NCBI GenBank assembly: GCA_014155875.1
Contig: JACEFZ010026854.1
Span: 367,001 to 431,000 of the forward strand
DNA length: 64,000 bases
Direction of reading: 5' to 3'
Origin: Cepaea nemoralis
Taxonomy: Eukaryota > Mollusca > Gastropoda > Stylommatophora > Helicidae
The notes beneath the pieces were generated by a model. The model did no database searches. It was not told where the DNA came from and worked only from the letters and a program-made list of their open reading frames with translations. The number at the start of each line of letters is the position of its first letter. The first letter of the stretch is position 1. Made by a program: the position numbers and the translations under genes. Of the stretch, positions 34,107-45,010 are shown piece after piece.

Positions 34107-34960
34107 TTGCCATTGTATAATGCTTTCATCTCCATATCAGTTTCTTTATTGATGTTACTAATGACAGTATTAACAGCACTGCACACATACCAACTTCAAT
34201 CATTGGCAACCATATTGCTATTTATGAACCAATCAATTTTGTTGACAACATCATTATTAAGAAATCATATACCATCATTTAAGTTTGATGTTGTATTTAA
34301 AACCAGAGTTTCCATTCCATTCCACTGGATTGAAGATTGTGCAAACATAGCACGTCGTATACTTTCCAAAAAGTTAACCCAGATACTAAGTGTGAGACAA
34401 GTCTGTGATAAACTGAAATTATTTGGACTCACTTTAGTGACACAATTGATCAATTGTTTCTCAGATATTGTAAAATTAAGAACAAAAATTGATGGACAGA
34501 GTGCTACTTTAATAGATGCACTATCACAAATCAAATATTACTTCTCTAATGTTCCCGTTCTCCGCTTACTTAACAAGGACATTCCTTGTATTCTTAGGAC
34601 AGATGCCAGTGCCACCACGATCTCTCGCGTGTTACTTCAGGCCTACAATGGCATAAATCATCCAGTCATTTATGTAAGTAGAAAGATCACCCCAGCCGAA
34701 TCTCGTTACGTCGTTTCACATCTTGAAACCCTAGCAATTGTATACTGCGTCACGAAACTGACGAAATACCTCGCCGGGACACACTTCCTCATCGAGACAG
34801 ACAATTCTCCATTGCTGGTAATAGTACAAGGACAGCCCCAAAACAATCGTATATACCGATGAGCACTACTTTTACAGGACTATTCGTTCTCCATCAGACA
34901 TATTAAGGGATCGAAAAACATTATTGCTGACTTGCTTACAAGACCATCGGACCTTCGAGT
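34107..34960 (+). pseudogene. Reverse-transcriptase connection and RNase H of the third element
   Basis: The first 110 residues of the frame are hydrophobic and not recognised (for example ISISVSLLMLLMTVLTAL at about 34130). The usual thumb/connection follows (LINCFSDIVKLRTK near 34445-34485, then VPVLRLLNKDIPCILRTDAS). RNase H then shows its acidic residues: D in LRTDAS, E in SHLETLAIVY, D in IETDNSPLL. After a stop near 34862 the last block RHIKGSKNIIADLLTRP continues to about 34945. The catalytic palm of reverse transcriptase is absent. Confidence 0.82.
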
Positions 34961-36410
34961 CAACCAGATCGACCAGCCAACAACATCTCCAGTCATCTAG
35001 ATCAACTTATTAATTAGTTATTGTAAATATATAGTACTATTTTTAATGAAGTTTCATATTCACATATAATTATTTTCGGTGCTTAGATAACAAAAAAGTA
35101 AAGTATTATAACTATACCTTCATTAAGTGGTACATATTTTCTGAATGATAATAATAATGTTTCTTTAATATAACAGATTATGGATTCTACATAACTTTTA
35201 CTGATAATAGGAATAGTATAATTAACTAATTTCATTGTAAATAGAAAGATAATTTAGAAATAGGGAAGTAAGAAAGCTTAAAGCGTAAGCATTCTTTTTG
35301 TTCAATTACATTTTGTTTCAGTTAAAACGTCCATCTGACGTAAACGTCTAAAACATAATTTAAGATTTTTTTTGTTTACCTCACGATTTTCATGCGAATT
35401 CAAATATTCATGTACTTAAAATGCCTAAATTATAAGTTAACAAATTGTTTCAGCTTAACTTAATATTGTGATACTCTTAACTTTATAAAGATTTTTAAAC
35501 ATATATGCAGTATGAATGGATGAGTGAAAAGTGTATGCAAGACAGAACGAACGTATTAAATGAGGGAATGTAAATAATGTGCACATTTTCATGTTTTGTG
35601 CTCGACTTTTGCATCACATGTGATTTGGTCATTTTTATATGTGTAAACATTACGGATACATTACACCTATAGGTATATATTCAAGAATCACAACTTGGTA
35701 ACTCATCTCAGAAATTTAGAATGTGCATTCATTTGTGAGATGTAGAACCTATCTGATGACACTTGAAAAAAAAAGAGTACACAGATTAGGAACATACACC
35801 CATGTTTATAATTAACAGACACATTATTAGAAATGAACCATTTAAACTAACACCATACGAACATATAACGTGCAAACATTATGATACTAATAAGGGGAGA
35901 TTACACTGATACAAGGAACATAAGTAATTAATAAGGGGAATCAAATGATGTTACAAAAGAATCACTGCCAACCAGCGTAAGCGGGTTAGGATTAAGTCAG
36001 TGCATACAGATCTTGAACAAATATGTTGAAGTAACATTTTATGGGGGACATGGATTGTATATCCATGATTAGTCTCCGTAACAAGAGACAATGTTTCGGG
36101 ACACCATTATGGGTGTATGAGAGGTTTTGTAATGTAATGGGAAACCGTGAATGTAAGTCAATGGTACCAGTAGTAAAATGGGTGAGAGTGTTAGACTCCT
36201 GGCAACATATCAAGAGTGTTAAGCTGACTATACACCAGTAGGTGTGTGTTTCTATAGTACATCAAACCCTTACAAACTACACTTGTACCCAACCTAACAG
36301 TCACGAATGACGAATTCCCACAACCCAATGAAAATTAGTTCAGACTAATTATATATGTATATAAGACATTGTGTCACCTATTCATATAACAAATTTAGTG
36401 ACACAAAATC
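34961..36410. other. Long 3' untranslated part of the third element
   Basis: About 1.45 kb of AT-rich sequence between RNase H and the polypurine tract. No integrase, envelope or other domain was recognised on either strand. Confidence 0.6.
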
Positions 36411-36427
36411 GGGGGAGAAAGGGAGGA
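36411..36427 (+). promoter_or_regulatory. Polypurine tract of the third element
   Basis: GGGGGAGAAAGGGAGGA directly precedes the LTR start TGTCAG. Confidence 0.92.
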
Positions 36428-37089
36428 TGTCAGCGTGTTGAGGAATAGAGACAGGTCATATACGGGACAATAGAGATATCAGAGACAGGGCAAGAGATAT
36501 GACATAGACAGGTCAATAGAGATATCATAGACATGATATAGACGGGACAACTAGATCCAGTTATAAACAGGACACATGGTTGTAAACAGGACACAAGGAC
36601 TTAGACGGGACTACGTCCCTGATTGACAGGACAGCTTTGCACTGAAGGACCTGACACAACAAGACCGGACAGCAGTACGGCGTGACTGCTGATACAGCCC
36701 GACTATCCCGAGAAATACGAGGTCAAGCACCACATGACCAGAAGGCCCAACGTCAGGAGGGGCAGACTAGGACTGGACTCGTTAGGGGAAAGACGCATGT
36801 GTTCGGGAAACGAGTGTATTGATTGCGGGAGTGCGAGCTAGTTTTGCCAAGCAAGATAGCGAGTATTGAGTTCAGGTTTTTTTTTGGATGATAGCATGAT
36901 TGCTATGACTAAGTATTAACTAGCATTTATGTATATAAAAGTGATGTAATGAATTAACCGCCATATGTGCGCATCTTGATGATATTGCGGTTATGCTAAT
37001 TAAATGTATGAATACACACGCAATGATTGATATTCTTGAATGCATGTGAAGGAACTAAGGATGCCCGTGTTGTGTATGATACGATGACA
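36428..37089 (+). repeat. 3' LTR of the third element (662 bp)
   Basis: Matches 30758-31435. It is followed by ACCCT, the target duplication. Confidence 0.95.
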
Positions 37090-37365
37090 ACCCTCTTGCT
37101 ATCGCACAAAGAAGACTAAAACGAAATTTGAATAACAAGTAGTGCAAGCGTGTTTCAGAAAGGGCAACGTAACTAGAAATCATATTCCATATGAGAATCA
37201 TGGCCGAGAAATTCACTGCCTATAATGTGGAATTTCATACAACTTTCACAATCTGCTGACGGCCCTTGAATATGCTCAAGATCAGAAATTGTTTAACTAT
37301 ATTCGAGACATGGGGATTATAGCAAATGTGATTAATTTTATGAAAACATTGTTTTGTTTTAAATT
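37090..37365 (+). pseudogene. LINE reverse-transcriptase relic, 3' of the third LTR element
   Basis: One frame with two stops reads VQACFRKGNVTRNHI and later LEYAQDQKLFNYIRDMGI. These match the EQAGFRKG-TRD and AFD-V-H-KLW-IRDMGI stretches of LINE reverse transcriptases. It continues the relic at 30610-30757, showing that the LTR element landed inside a LINE. Confidence 0.6.
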
Positions 37366-37999
37366 TTCTTTTGCGTCGGTTCGCTTTGAACTCAAGCGAA
37401 GTCTAAACTCGTGCTACTACTTCTAGTGCACGTGACTGGTTTTGCGTGTGGGTTAGATTTTCCTATTACGTGTGTCCTTGTCATCATGTGAACCCACTTC
37501 GACTTCAGAGGTACGCGTAATTTATGTCCCCAAGTCAAGCACGGGTAGTCAAAATTTTAGTTCAACTGATCGGTGTCGGGGTTGAACATTGTATAATGAC
37601 AAACGAAAAATAAATATTTATAAGGTTTGTAACATTTAAAAAGTGAGTAATTTAAAAAGTGAAAAGAAAATAAAATGGGGAAAATGTGTATAGATCATTC
37701 GGCACTCGGTGGATGATGTGGTGAGTATGGCGCCGACCGCTATTACTTCCCACGACATTGTCTAGTACCCATTTTACCTTGTGTCGCCTGGGAATTCAGG
37801 CCACTTCTAACCCCACCCCCTCGCCCACACCCCTGGTGCGTTTTCTGCTGACGTACAATGACGACACATCCAGCAACTGAGTCATGTACAAGTACAGTAT
37901 CCATACTCAGATTGCCAGATTACCAGAGGACTGATTACACAGTTATCTGAAGCCACTGCCAAAACGTGGAAGAAATCCTTCACAGCTACGGAGTAACAG
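37366..37999. other. Unassigned sequence
   Basis: Nothing recognised. A GT/AC-rich coding-like signal is absent. Confidence 0.35.
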
Positions 38000-38388
38000 A
38001 ATCATCATCATCATGTGCCATGTCGATAAGCGTGGGCGATCATGTTTCACTGTCTCACACGATCCCCAGAGTCGTGGATCAACTCTGTTTTCTTGTCTCG
38101 AACATGCCATGCGGCCAAACCATCTACGTATTTACTTCTCTGCTTTCCTTTTGTTCTTCTCCACTCAATTTTTTTGGTTGCCACCAGTTTGTCTAGTTTA
38201 TTTCTTCTCATAACAAACCCAAGCAATTTTGACTGTCTACGTCTAATTTTAGAAATAAATCAGTTTACGGTTTTCAGTTGCATCTTGTAGAGTTTGCTCA
38301 ATTTTCTGCCTGTCCGTGGTATTCTTTTAATTTTCCTCAGAAACCACATTTCCTCTGACATAAGATGTTTTTTCAGCTACTTTGCTCA
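38000..38388 (-). mobile_element. LINE-1 copy b, 3' part
   Basis: The minus strand matches the end of LINE-1 ORF2 (MWFLRK-type at about 38350 down to the terminus with a catcatcat tail at 38001). It is interrupted at 38389 by another insertion and resumes at 39048. Confidence 0.8.
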
Positions 38389-39047
38389 GTGGCACCTTAC
38401 AGTCTTGACATACCAAAGTATGTGAGTTCGAATGTGGCCAAAATTCCATCACAATGCCTGGGCAGAGCTTCAGAGAAACATGTGGTGCCCAAACGATATG
38501 TTCCCTGTCTCGGCCTTTCCCTGTGTACTTCAGAGGAATTGGTAACCAGTACGTTTGGAACAAGGTAGGCTGCAGACGCTGGTGGCTCAGCGTCAAACCT
38601 CCGAGACCTCGCCTCCACGAGCAGGGACGAGTGGTGGCCAGACACTGGAACCCAAAGGACCCGACCTAGAAGCGTTCAGCCAAGTTCCACAGGTGAGGGC
38701 CTCGTGCGCGCCTGGACCATAGGACGCTTACATCTGTCAATCATAAGTGTCCGGACCTGTTTAAAGCGTGTACTACCGTCAGACTCCCCGGCTGACTTGT
38801 GCGGATCCCGCGACCACCGGGAATAGGCCCGCCGGAGATACTGCTCGTCTGTTGCGAGCAAATCGCCCATCCTTCCACTGTGCGGATCTCGCCACAGCGA
38901 GAATAGGCCCGCCGGAGATATTGCTCGTCTGTTGCGGGAAAATCCCCACCGACTGACTGACTGAATAAGTAAAGAACCGATAAAAGTAGTGGTATTTCAA
39001 TTGCGCATGCTCTCCCACCTATGCTACACGCTTCATGTGTCTTCACA
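38389..39047 (-). mobile_element. LINE 5'-leader-like insertion with 11-bp target duplication
   Basis: The flanks both carry TACTTTGCTCA (ending at 38388 on the left and beginning at about 39048 on the right), a long duplication typical of LINE-driven insertion. The insert has no open frame of note. Its left half resembles the LINE leader at 4015-4120. Its right half has two 81-bp tandem units (38798 and 38879). On the minus strand this reads as monomer-like repeats followed by leader sequence. Confidence 0.65.
38798..38950. repeat. Tandem duplication, period 81 bp
   Basis: Two copies start tgtgcggatc at 38798 and 38879 and share aataggcccgccggagata and tgctcgtctgttgcg. Confidence 0.93.
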
Positions 39048-39215
39048 AAGTACTTTGCTCAATGTACATGTTTCAAATCTATACAATAGTCCTGGTTCTA
39101 TGTAGCATTTTAACACACTTTTTTTTCTCGTTGCAACTGACATCTTTATTTTTGGTAATATATTTTCAATCTTACAAAAGACTACCTTTTCGCCATAGCG
39201 ATTCTTCTCTTCAGG
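39048..39215 (-). mobile_element. LINE-1 copy b, middle part
   Basis: The minus frame from 39215 includes KVVFCKIENILPKIKMSV, then ATRKKSVLKCYIEP. It aligns with the TRIAMAKVAFSKMKNIL...RGYIEPVLFYG stretch of the copy at 50319-51376. Confidence 0.8.
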
Positions 39216-39884
39216 AATCACACTTTGCAGAATGTATATGGCAAATCGTTAGGAAAATATAGTATCTAAGAAGGTGAGATTACATCTGGAATGTGCACGA
39301 ATGCTCCCGCACATTAATACTAGCTACAAGCCATCGAGCGCAACACGGGTTCGAGGTTGGTCTTCCCATCTATATGAGGCATTTAGAAGCAAGCAAGAAA
39401 CATCTGTGGCGATATGTCTCAACGATGCAAATGATAGTGTAGACTTCGCACATCTTATATAATTCTTGGCGGAATCTCGCATTAACCACCAGCCCGTATA
39501 CCGAATTGCAGCTGCATGCATGGAGAGGAACGGTTGTTTGGAAACAGGAATATCTGAACCACTGAATATCTGTCCCAGCCTGCTAAAGGGCTCACCATTA
39601 CTGAAGTATTAGTTCAAAATCTGTAGCTCAAAACTCCCCCGTAGACAAGATGCTGGACCAGGATTCCCATGTGGTGTCTTGCTGTATCGGAGTGGTATGA
39701 ATACAAAAAACATGATAAAAACATAGCCAGACTGCAGATAACGACGGGGTGATGTGAACAGACCAATTCAGCGGTGAACTCTAGGGAGCTCAGTGCAGTG
39801 TGATGCTCTCTGAACAACGTCATTGGGAAAGAAGTCCAGCCTAACATATCTCTAATGTGGCAGGCAATTAAAACAAGTTATGTG
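39216..39884. other. Unassigned sequence
   Basis: No recognised motif or repeat. Confidence 0.35.
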
Positions 39885-40290
39885 TTTAGTTTAGTTTATC
39901 AACGAATCAACATCACGACACACGGGTGTAACCCATAAGTGCTCCGTTCTACTCCTAACTCAAGCCTGAGTCTGAAGAATCTCAGCTCAGTGCACGAACT
40001 CCGTAGCACCGCGAGGATCCTGAAATACTTTATGTAGATTTTTAACTCGAAATTTTGACCGGGCAGCGCCATTATGCTACTCTTTTTCGCTTTCCAACTG
40101 CCAAGGGATTTTTTACATGCACAACAATACACACGGGCGTCCGATCTCACTACCCAGAGACCAGGGAAAATTAGGTTACTAGAAAACCACATGAAAAAAA
40201 AATCCCGGGCTTAACTGGGGCTTGAAGCTGGGACCTCCAGCACTCGTGGCGGACACCATACCTCGAGACCACTCACCCAACAACCAAATG
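39885..40290 (-). mobile_element. SINE-C copy (tRNA-derived)
   Basis: Reading the minus strand, the head has an A-box-like gggtgagtggtctcgag (about 40280) and a B-box-like agcttcaagcccc. The body phrases ccctggtctctgggtagtga and gatcggacgcccgtgtgtat are shared with the copy at 63260-63505. Confidence 0.8.
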
Positions 40291-40344
40291 TTTATTCTAA
40301 TGATAATTCTAGTCTGTCATATAAGTATCATGTAGAGACAAAAA

Positions 40345-40590
40345 AATTGTTTGCATATCCTTTACGGGACATTGCTGTCAATATCAGCATCTTTCAGCTG
40401 ATTGTTGATTTCTTGGCAAGATTACGCTCAGTAGTATGCCATTGCTTCTGAGCGGCCGGCTCTCATACCCCGTAAGTTACCGACGCGATTCGAACCACTG
40501 TTGATTCTCACCGTCGTCACGTTACTTACGAGAGTATACGAGATTACGGAGAAAAGTCGCTAACCTCTAGTCCAGGAAGCCGGCATTTAG
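40345..40590 (-). mobile_element. SINE-A copy
   Basis: Near-complete, almost identical in structure to 52317-52560. Flanks tagagacaa and tagagaaaa look like a degraded target duplication. Confidence 0.85.
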
Positions 40591-40734
40591 AGAAAACGAT
40601 TATTAGATGCAGATGTGTCCTAGAAATACTGAAGACTTGCGGATAGGCACATGGAACAAGGGCTGTTTGTCTCACTGATCAACCACCCAGTCCTCTCAGA
40701 AACAGATTATCGCCTGGGTATTTAAAACTTTTAG

Positions 40735-40985
40735 TGTACAGGCATAAAGAGCGGCTGATCGAGTGGCTAAGAATGCGAGTTTTTCTTCGGGAGAAGCGGT
40801 TCGAATCCATTGTAAGGTGTGGATGTTTTTTTATGTCGGGGGCAAAAAGAAAAATATATAACCTGCACAATTGGCGTCGACTGCACAAGCCAGGCGGCCT
40901 TAATTCTCAGACTCAGTCCCACCCCCCCCCCCCCCCCCGCCCTACACTGCGATTTACTATAGGCAGTAAATGACAGTGATAGTGT
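40735..40985 (+). mobile_element. SINE-B copy with poly-C expansion
   Basis: The tRNA-like head has A box ggctgatcgagtggctaa and B box ggttcgaatcc near 40799. The body phrase gtcgggggcaaaaagaaaa and the end phrase ggcagtaaatgacagtga are shared with the copy at 56398-56632. A run of about 18 C near 40921-40938 is specific to this copy. Confidence 0.85.
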
Positions 40986-41130
40986 ACATGAATGAGAAAA
41001 GATTGTCTAGTTTGTCAAACGAGACAGTGAAAATAAAAAACTTTTTGTAAACTTAAACAATGCCAATAAACAATATTATACAGACACCAGCAACGCTGTC
41101 AGGTGCCTTCCCAGCAGCACAATTCTTTAG

Positions 41131-41227
<97 letters not shown>

Positions 41228-41231
41228 GTTG

Positions 41232-41325
<94 letters not shown>

Positions 41326-41442
41326 AACTATTACTTCTACTACTACTACTACTACCACCACTACCACCACCACCACCACCACCACCATCATCACCACCAC
41401 CACTACCACCACCACCACCACCACCACTAATGCTACTACTTT

Positions 41443-41532
<90 letters not shown>

Positions 41533-41556
41533 CACCACCACCAACACTACTACTTT

Positions 41557-41628
<72 letters not shown>

Positions 41629-41636
41629 CACTACTT

Positions 41637-41685
<49 letters not shown>

Positions 41686-41687
41686 CA
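41131..41687. repeat. (CTA)n / (CCA)n trinucleotide repeat, about 560 bp
   Basis: Long ACT/CTA trinucleotide array with two CCA/CAC-rich blocks near 41355-41426 and 41520-41545. It stays open in several frames on both strands, giving meaningless poly-threonine, poly-valine, poly-serine and poly-leucine text. Confidence 0.98.
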
Positions 41688-41699
41688 ATCCATAGATTA

Positions 41700-42097
41700 C
41701 AAACAACAATATAAAAATTAAACATACCACAAACTTTAAAAGATGTCATCACGAGAGTGGCCATAGAATGCAAGATTAAATTGTATTACCAGCCTATAGC
41801 TCAACATCAGCAGCCACGTTAAATCACACTTGATGAGAAGGTGGATCATTCATGTGGCAACATAGGTATGGGAGTCAGAGACCATTTCACAATCACTTCA
41901 GCAGAAATGTGTTATTATAAATGTTACAGAAGGACCAGGCAGAAGACAAATACTGACATTTTACAGGACCGTAGCATCGAGACAGACTAGTTCATGAACA
42001 CCATTGTGTCTCTGACACATAAACACCTTAGTCGCATCAATATTAAACGTTACAGGGACAGGGAAAGAACTGTAAATGATGGAATAGTTACTGGGAA
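41700..42097. other. Unassigned sequence
   Basis: Nothing recognised. Confidence 0.35.
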
Positions 42098-42144
42098 AAA
42101 ATGTATGTGTGCGTGCGTGCGAGCGTGCGAGCGTGCGTGCGCGC

Positions 42145-42181
<37 letters not shown>

Positions 42182-42186
42182 GTGTG
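42098..42186. repeat. GC/GT-rich dinucleotide repeat
   Basis: Alternating GCGT and GAGC units pass into a (GT)n run. Confidence 0.93.
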
Positions 42187-42573
42187 ATAGCCTAAGACAG
42201 GAAAAATAGCACTATATTCGGTCCCAACACTATTGGCTAGATATGTGCGACAGGAAGGAATTGAGACTTCTTTCCACTACAATGACCCCTAGGACATTAT
42301 GCAGGACATGTCTTCTATTCTTTTGCAGAGCGAGTAAGTGTGTAGAACATCATTGCAACATTCCACTCTTTAGTCGGAGAAGTAGATAGCCACACTATAA
42401 CTCCTCGCATTGTCCACATGCAGAGTATGAGGCGGTTGTGACGGCTCCCTCTTTTTGAAAGTTATGGAACGAGTCCTTGCATGTTACAGGGAACCAGTTA
42501 ATACATATGGCAATGGAATTTCATAGACACGCATAATATAATCAGTCTAACTGTGGTTCTCATCCAGTGGGGA
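42187..42573. other. Unassigned sequence
   Basis: Nothing recognised. Confidence 0.35.
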
Positions 42574-42634
42574 TTTCCCCCCCCCACCCCCCAGGTTTCC
42601 AGATGGGGGTGGGGGTGGGGGGGGGGGAGGGCGG
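42574..42634. repeat. Opposed C-tract and G-tract
   Basis: C9-A-C6 at 42577-42592 is followed, after about 12 bases, by G5-T-G5-T-G11-A-G3 at 42605-42631. The two tracts can pair as a hairpin or form quadruplex-type structures. Confidence 0.85.
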
Positions 42635-43345
42635 AATTAAGATTATTACAAGATCGCGTTAATACAAGAACCGATTGCTTGATATTGTTTTTCCCTCCAA
42701 ACTTTACAGTTCTGTATGGGACAATGCTAGTGAAGGAATTGGATGGGTTCGATTCCTGTCGGTGAAGGCCTCGCATTATCTTGGCGGTTTTGTGCTTTGG
42801 TTAACATCTGCCTTGTCTGGTATATGTATAGCACCACCGGGGTAGGTAAGAGGGGTTATTGGTCTGAATCAAATCATGTATGATTTTGTAACAACTCGGT
42901 GAGATGCGTTGTCGTTGGGATGAGATGTTTACGTCTCTGCGTATCGATGATAGCGCTTTCGCAGAATGTAGCGAAACTTGACTGATAATTAAGATCCTGT
43001 AAGTCACATTGGTAGATATGTATCGCTTACCGCTAATTGGTTTATGTTGGGCTCGGTTTAAGAGTACCATGGTAAGATAGCGTATGTAAATATGGTGTTT
43101 CTTTATGTTATGTGCTACTAACTTCCGTTCATTGTGCTATTATGCCATACAAGATGAGTTGAAGACTTGATATTTATTCCAGAAGGAGAAGAGATGATTT
43201 ATGGAAAGGGTAATTATATTGTTACATTAGTAAAGGTATATAATATATACACATTTATTATTTATTAATTTATTGAGGAAAGAAATTTAAGTCAGTTTGT
43301 TTATAAAATAAAAGGAAAAAAGGTAAGATAAAATTAGAAATGTTA
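42635..43345. other. Unassigned sequence
   Basis: Nothing recognised. A minus frame at 42801-43070 has no motif. Confidence 0.35.
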
Positions 43346-43373
43346 ATTATTATTATTATTATTATTATTATAA
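43346..43373. repeat. (TTA)n microsatellite
   Basis: About nine ATT units. Confidence 0.9.
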
Positions 43374-43879
43374 ATACAGTGTTATTATTACTAGTGAATA
43401 CGTAGTGTTAATTATTAGTATTATTTTATAGTTATGTATTATAGCTAAATACTTTGATAAGTTTGGGTTCATAAAAATAGTAATTTCTTGATTTTAGGGA
43501 AGAAATTTTTTTTTTAATTTGATAAATATTACGATATGGGTTAGTAATTGCTAACATATTAGTATACATTTGTATGTTATAATTTGTTTTGATCAACAGG
43601 AACTTGAAATCTACCACATTTTGATCAGAATGATACGCTCAGGTTTGATAAAAGCGGTGAAGAAGATAAAAGTGTCGAAAAGAACCTTAACATCAACCAG
43701 ATATGCTATAAGCTAAAGCAACAAGGCCAGAGTGGAATAAAAACATTGGTCAATAAGGAAATAATAATGCAAATGACATATTACAATGCATAAATGATTG
43801 TGAGAGCAATACACTGTCAGAAAACACACCTACCTTGATCTAGTACGCAATGGCATAAGAGGGGTCAAAAAGCCCAAGT
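43374..43879. other. AT-rich, nothing recognised
   Basis: No motif or repeat beyond base composition. Confidence 0.35.
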
Positions 43880-44080
43880 GAAACGAGGCTGTAGAACGTG
43901 TATGATGATATACTGGATAGATATCCATTGCACCCATAGCGATTCGAAACTCAATCCAAAACATGGTTGGGGAACGTGTATGGAGGATATCGAAATAAAA
44001 GTCCTTACAGATACCCATTGAACTCATAGCGGATTCGTAGCAGTCTAAAACATGATTGGGGGACTGATTGAGGAGTCCAA
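43880..44080. repeat. Degenerate tandem duplication
   Basis: Two diverged copies of roughly 100 bp, recognised by agatatccattg / agatacccattg, catagcgattcg / catagcggattcg, and aaaacatggttgggg / aaaacatgattggggg. Confidence 0.55.
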
Positions 44081-44344
44081 GGGACGTTTTGAGACTCATA
44101 GCAAGGTTAGACCTTTGCCCTCTCAGGCTGAGGCTACACATTATATGGACTAGAAGAGGCATGCCCGATATAAATAGTTGTTTTTTTGTTAGTTTTGTGA
44201 TGTATTTCTGAAATAGTTGATATGCTACAGATCATTGTGGAGTATATCCATGAGTATGTTGAGTATATTATGCCTATGAGGACCATGGTTATAAAAGCTA
44301 ATGCACAAAAAAGAGTCTGCGTAGAATTGCGGCAAGTTGTTTAG

Positions 44345-45010
44345 CAATAGTTAGTTAGTTAGTCGAGGTTCCAACTTCATGGCAGCGGGTCGTCCCCATT
44401 ATGCTCCATTCCCGTGCCAGCAAATATCACACAAAATGCTCCCCACTGTCCAATGTGAAAAGTGGAATAGATGGGAGTCTCGGCAATCAAACAAGCCCGC
44501 ACAGGTACACTGTGCATAATGTCACCGTCAGAATGTCAACACAAAATTCATCCACGAATACCACAGTTCATCGTCGGTGGAATCTGCAGTCACCAGAAAG
44601 ACCTCATTGACCCGGGTTTTTTCCACATGGCTAGGTCTCTTACCTCAGGGCGACCCACCGAAAGTGTCGCACAAAGCACGAACTCCGCAGCTTGAGCGCC
44701 GACTCTCAGGAGTCTCCCGAAAAAATGCATTCGAGAACCGAAAGGGCAAACCAGTCAATTCAGCAACCGCCGGTAGCCATTGTTCCGAACATGCAGTTCA
44801 CTGTACAGGACAGATGTAAAAGCATTCCACGCGAATTTCACAGCTCACGGTGTCGGCCACGCACTCACTCAGTAGCAGAGCGACAGAACCATGTACTACC
44901 AGTCCAGCATGAGGAAAATGTGATTGCAAACCACAGCCACAAGCATAAACACGCCACAGGCCTTAAAGGCTCAACGCCTAACCGCTATGCTGACGACCGG
45001 AAGTGTTCAG
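44345..45010 (-). mobile_element. Repeat family D (SINE-like, CTAA tail)
   Basis: The minus strand ends with cctcgactaactaactaact at 44374-44355. The last 110 bp recur at 55533-55645. An inner phrase gcacaaagcacgaactccgc (plus orientation, near 44671) recurs in the SINE-like repeat at 59283-59517. No open frame with a motif. Likely a LINE-mobilised repeat; the head end is not well defined. Confidence 0.65.

Larger units (their letters stand above)
30758..37089 (+). mobile_element. Third LTR retrotransposon, non-autonomous (gag, protease, RNase H only)
   Basis: The LTRs are 30758-31435 and 36428-37089, with TGTCAG...GACA ends and a 5-bp target duplication ACCCT (30753-30757 and 37090-37094). 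Internal coding is gag, zinc fingers and protease (32040-33755), then the reverse-transcriptase connection and RNase H (34107-34960). The reverse transcriptase palm (no YxDD) and integrase (no HHCC or DDE) are missing. No coding sequence lies between RNase H and the 3' LTR, so integrase was either lost or, as in Gmr1-like elements, lay in the deleted part. Confidence 0.93.

Noticed and set aside
30758..37089. Envelope gene downstream of pol, making this an errantivirus
   Set aside because: The 1.45 kb after RNase H has no open frame of useful length, signal peptide or membrane protein.
41053..41773. Five long open frames of poly-threonine, poly-valine, poly-serine or poly-leucine on both strands
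   Set aside because: They are one trinucleotide array read in different frames; no complex sequence and no start context.
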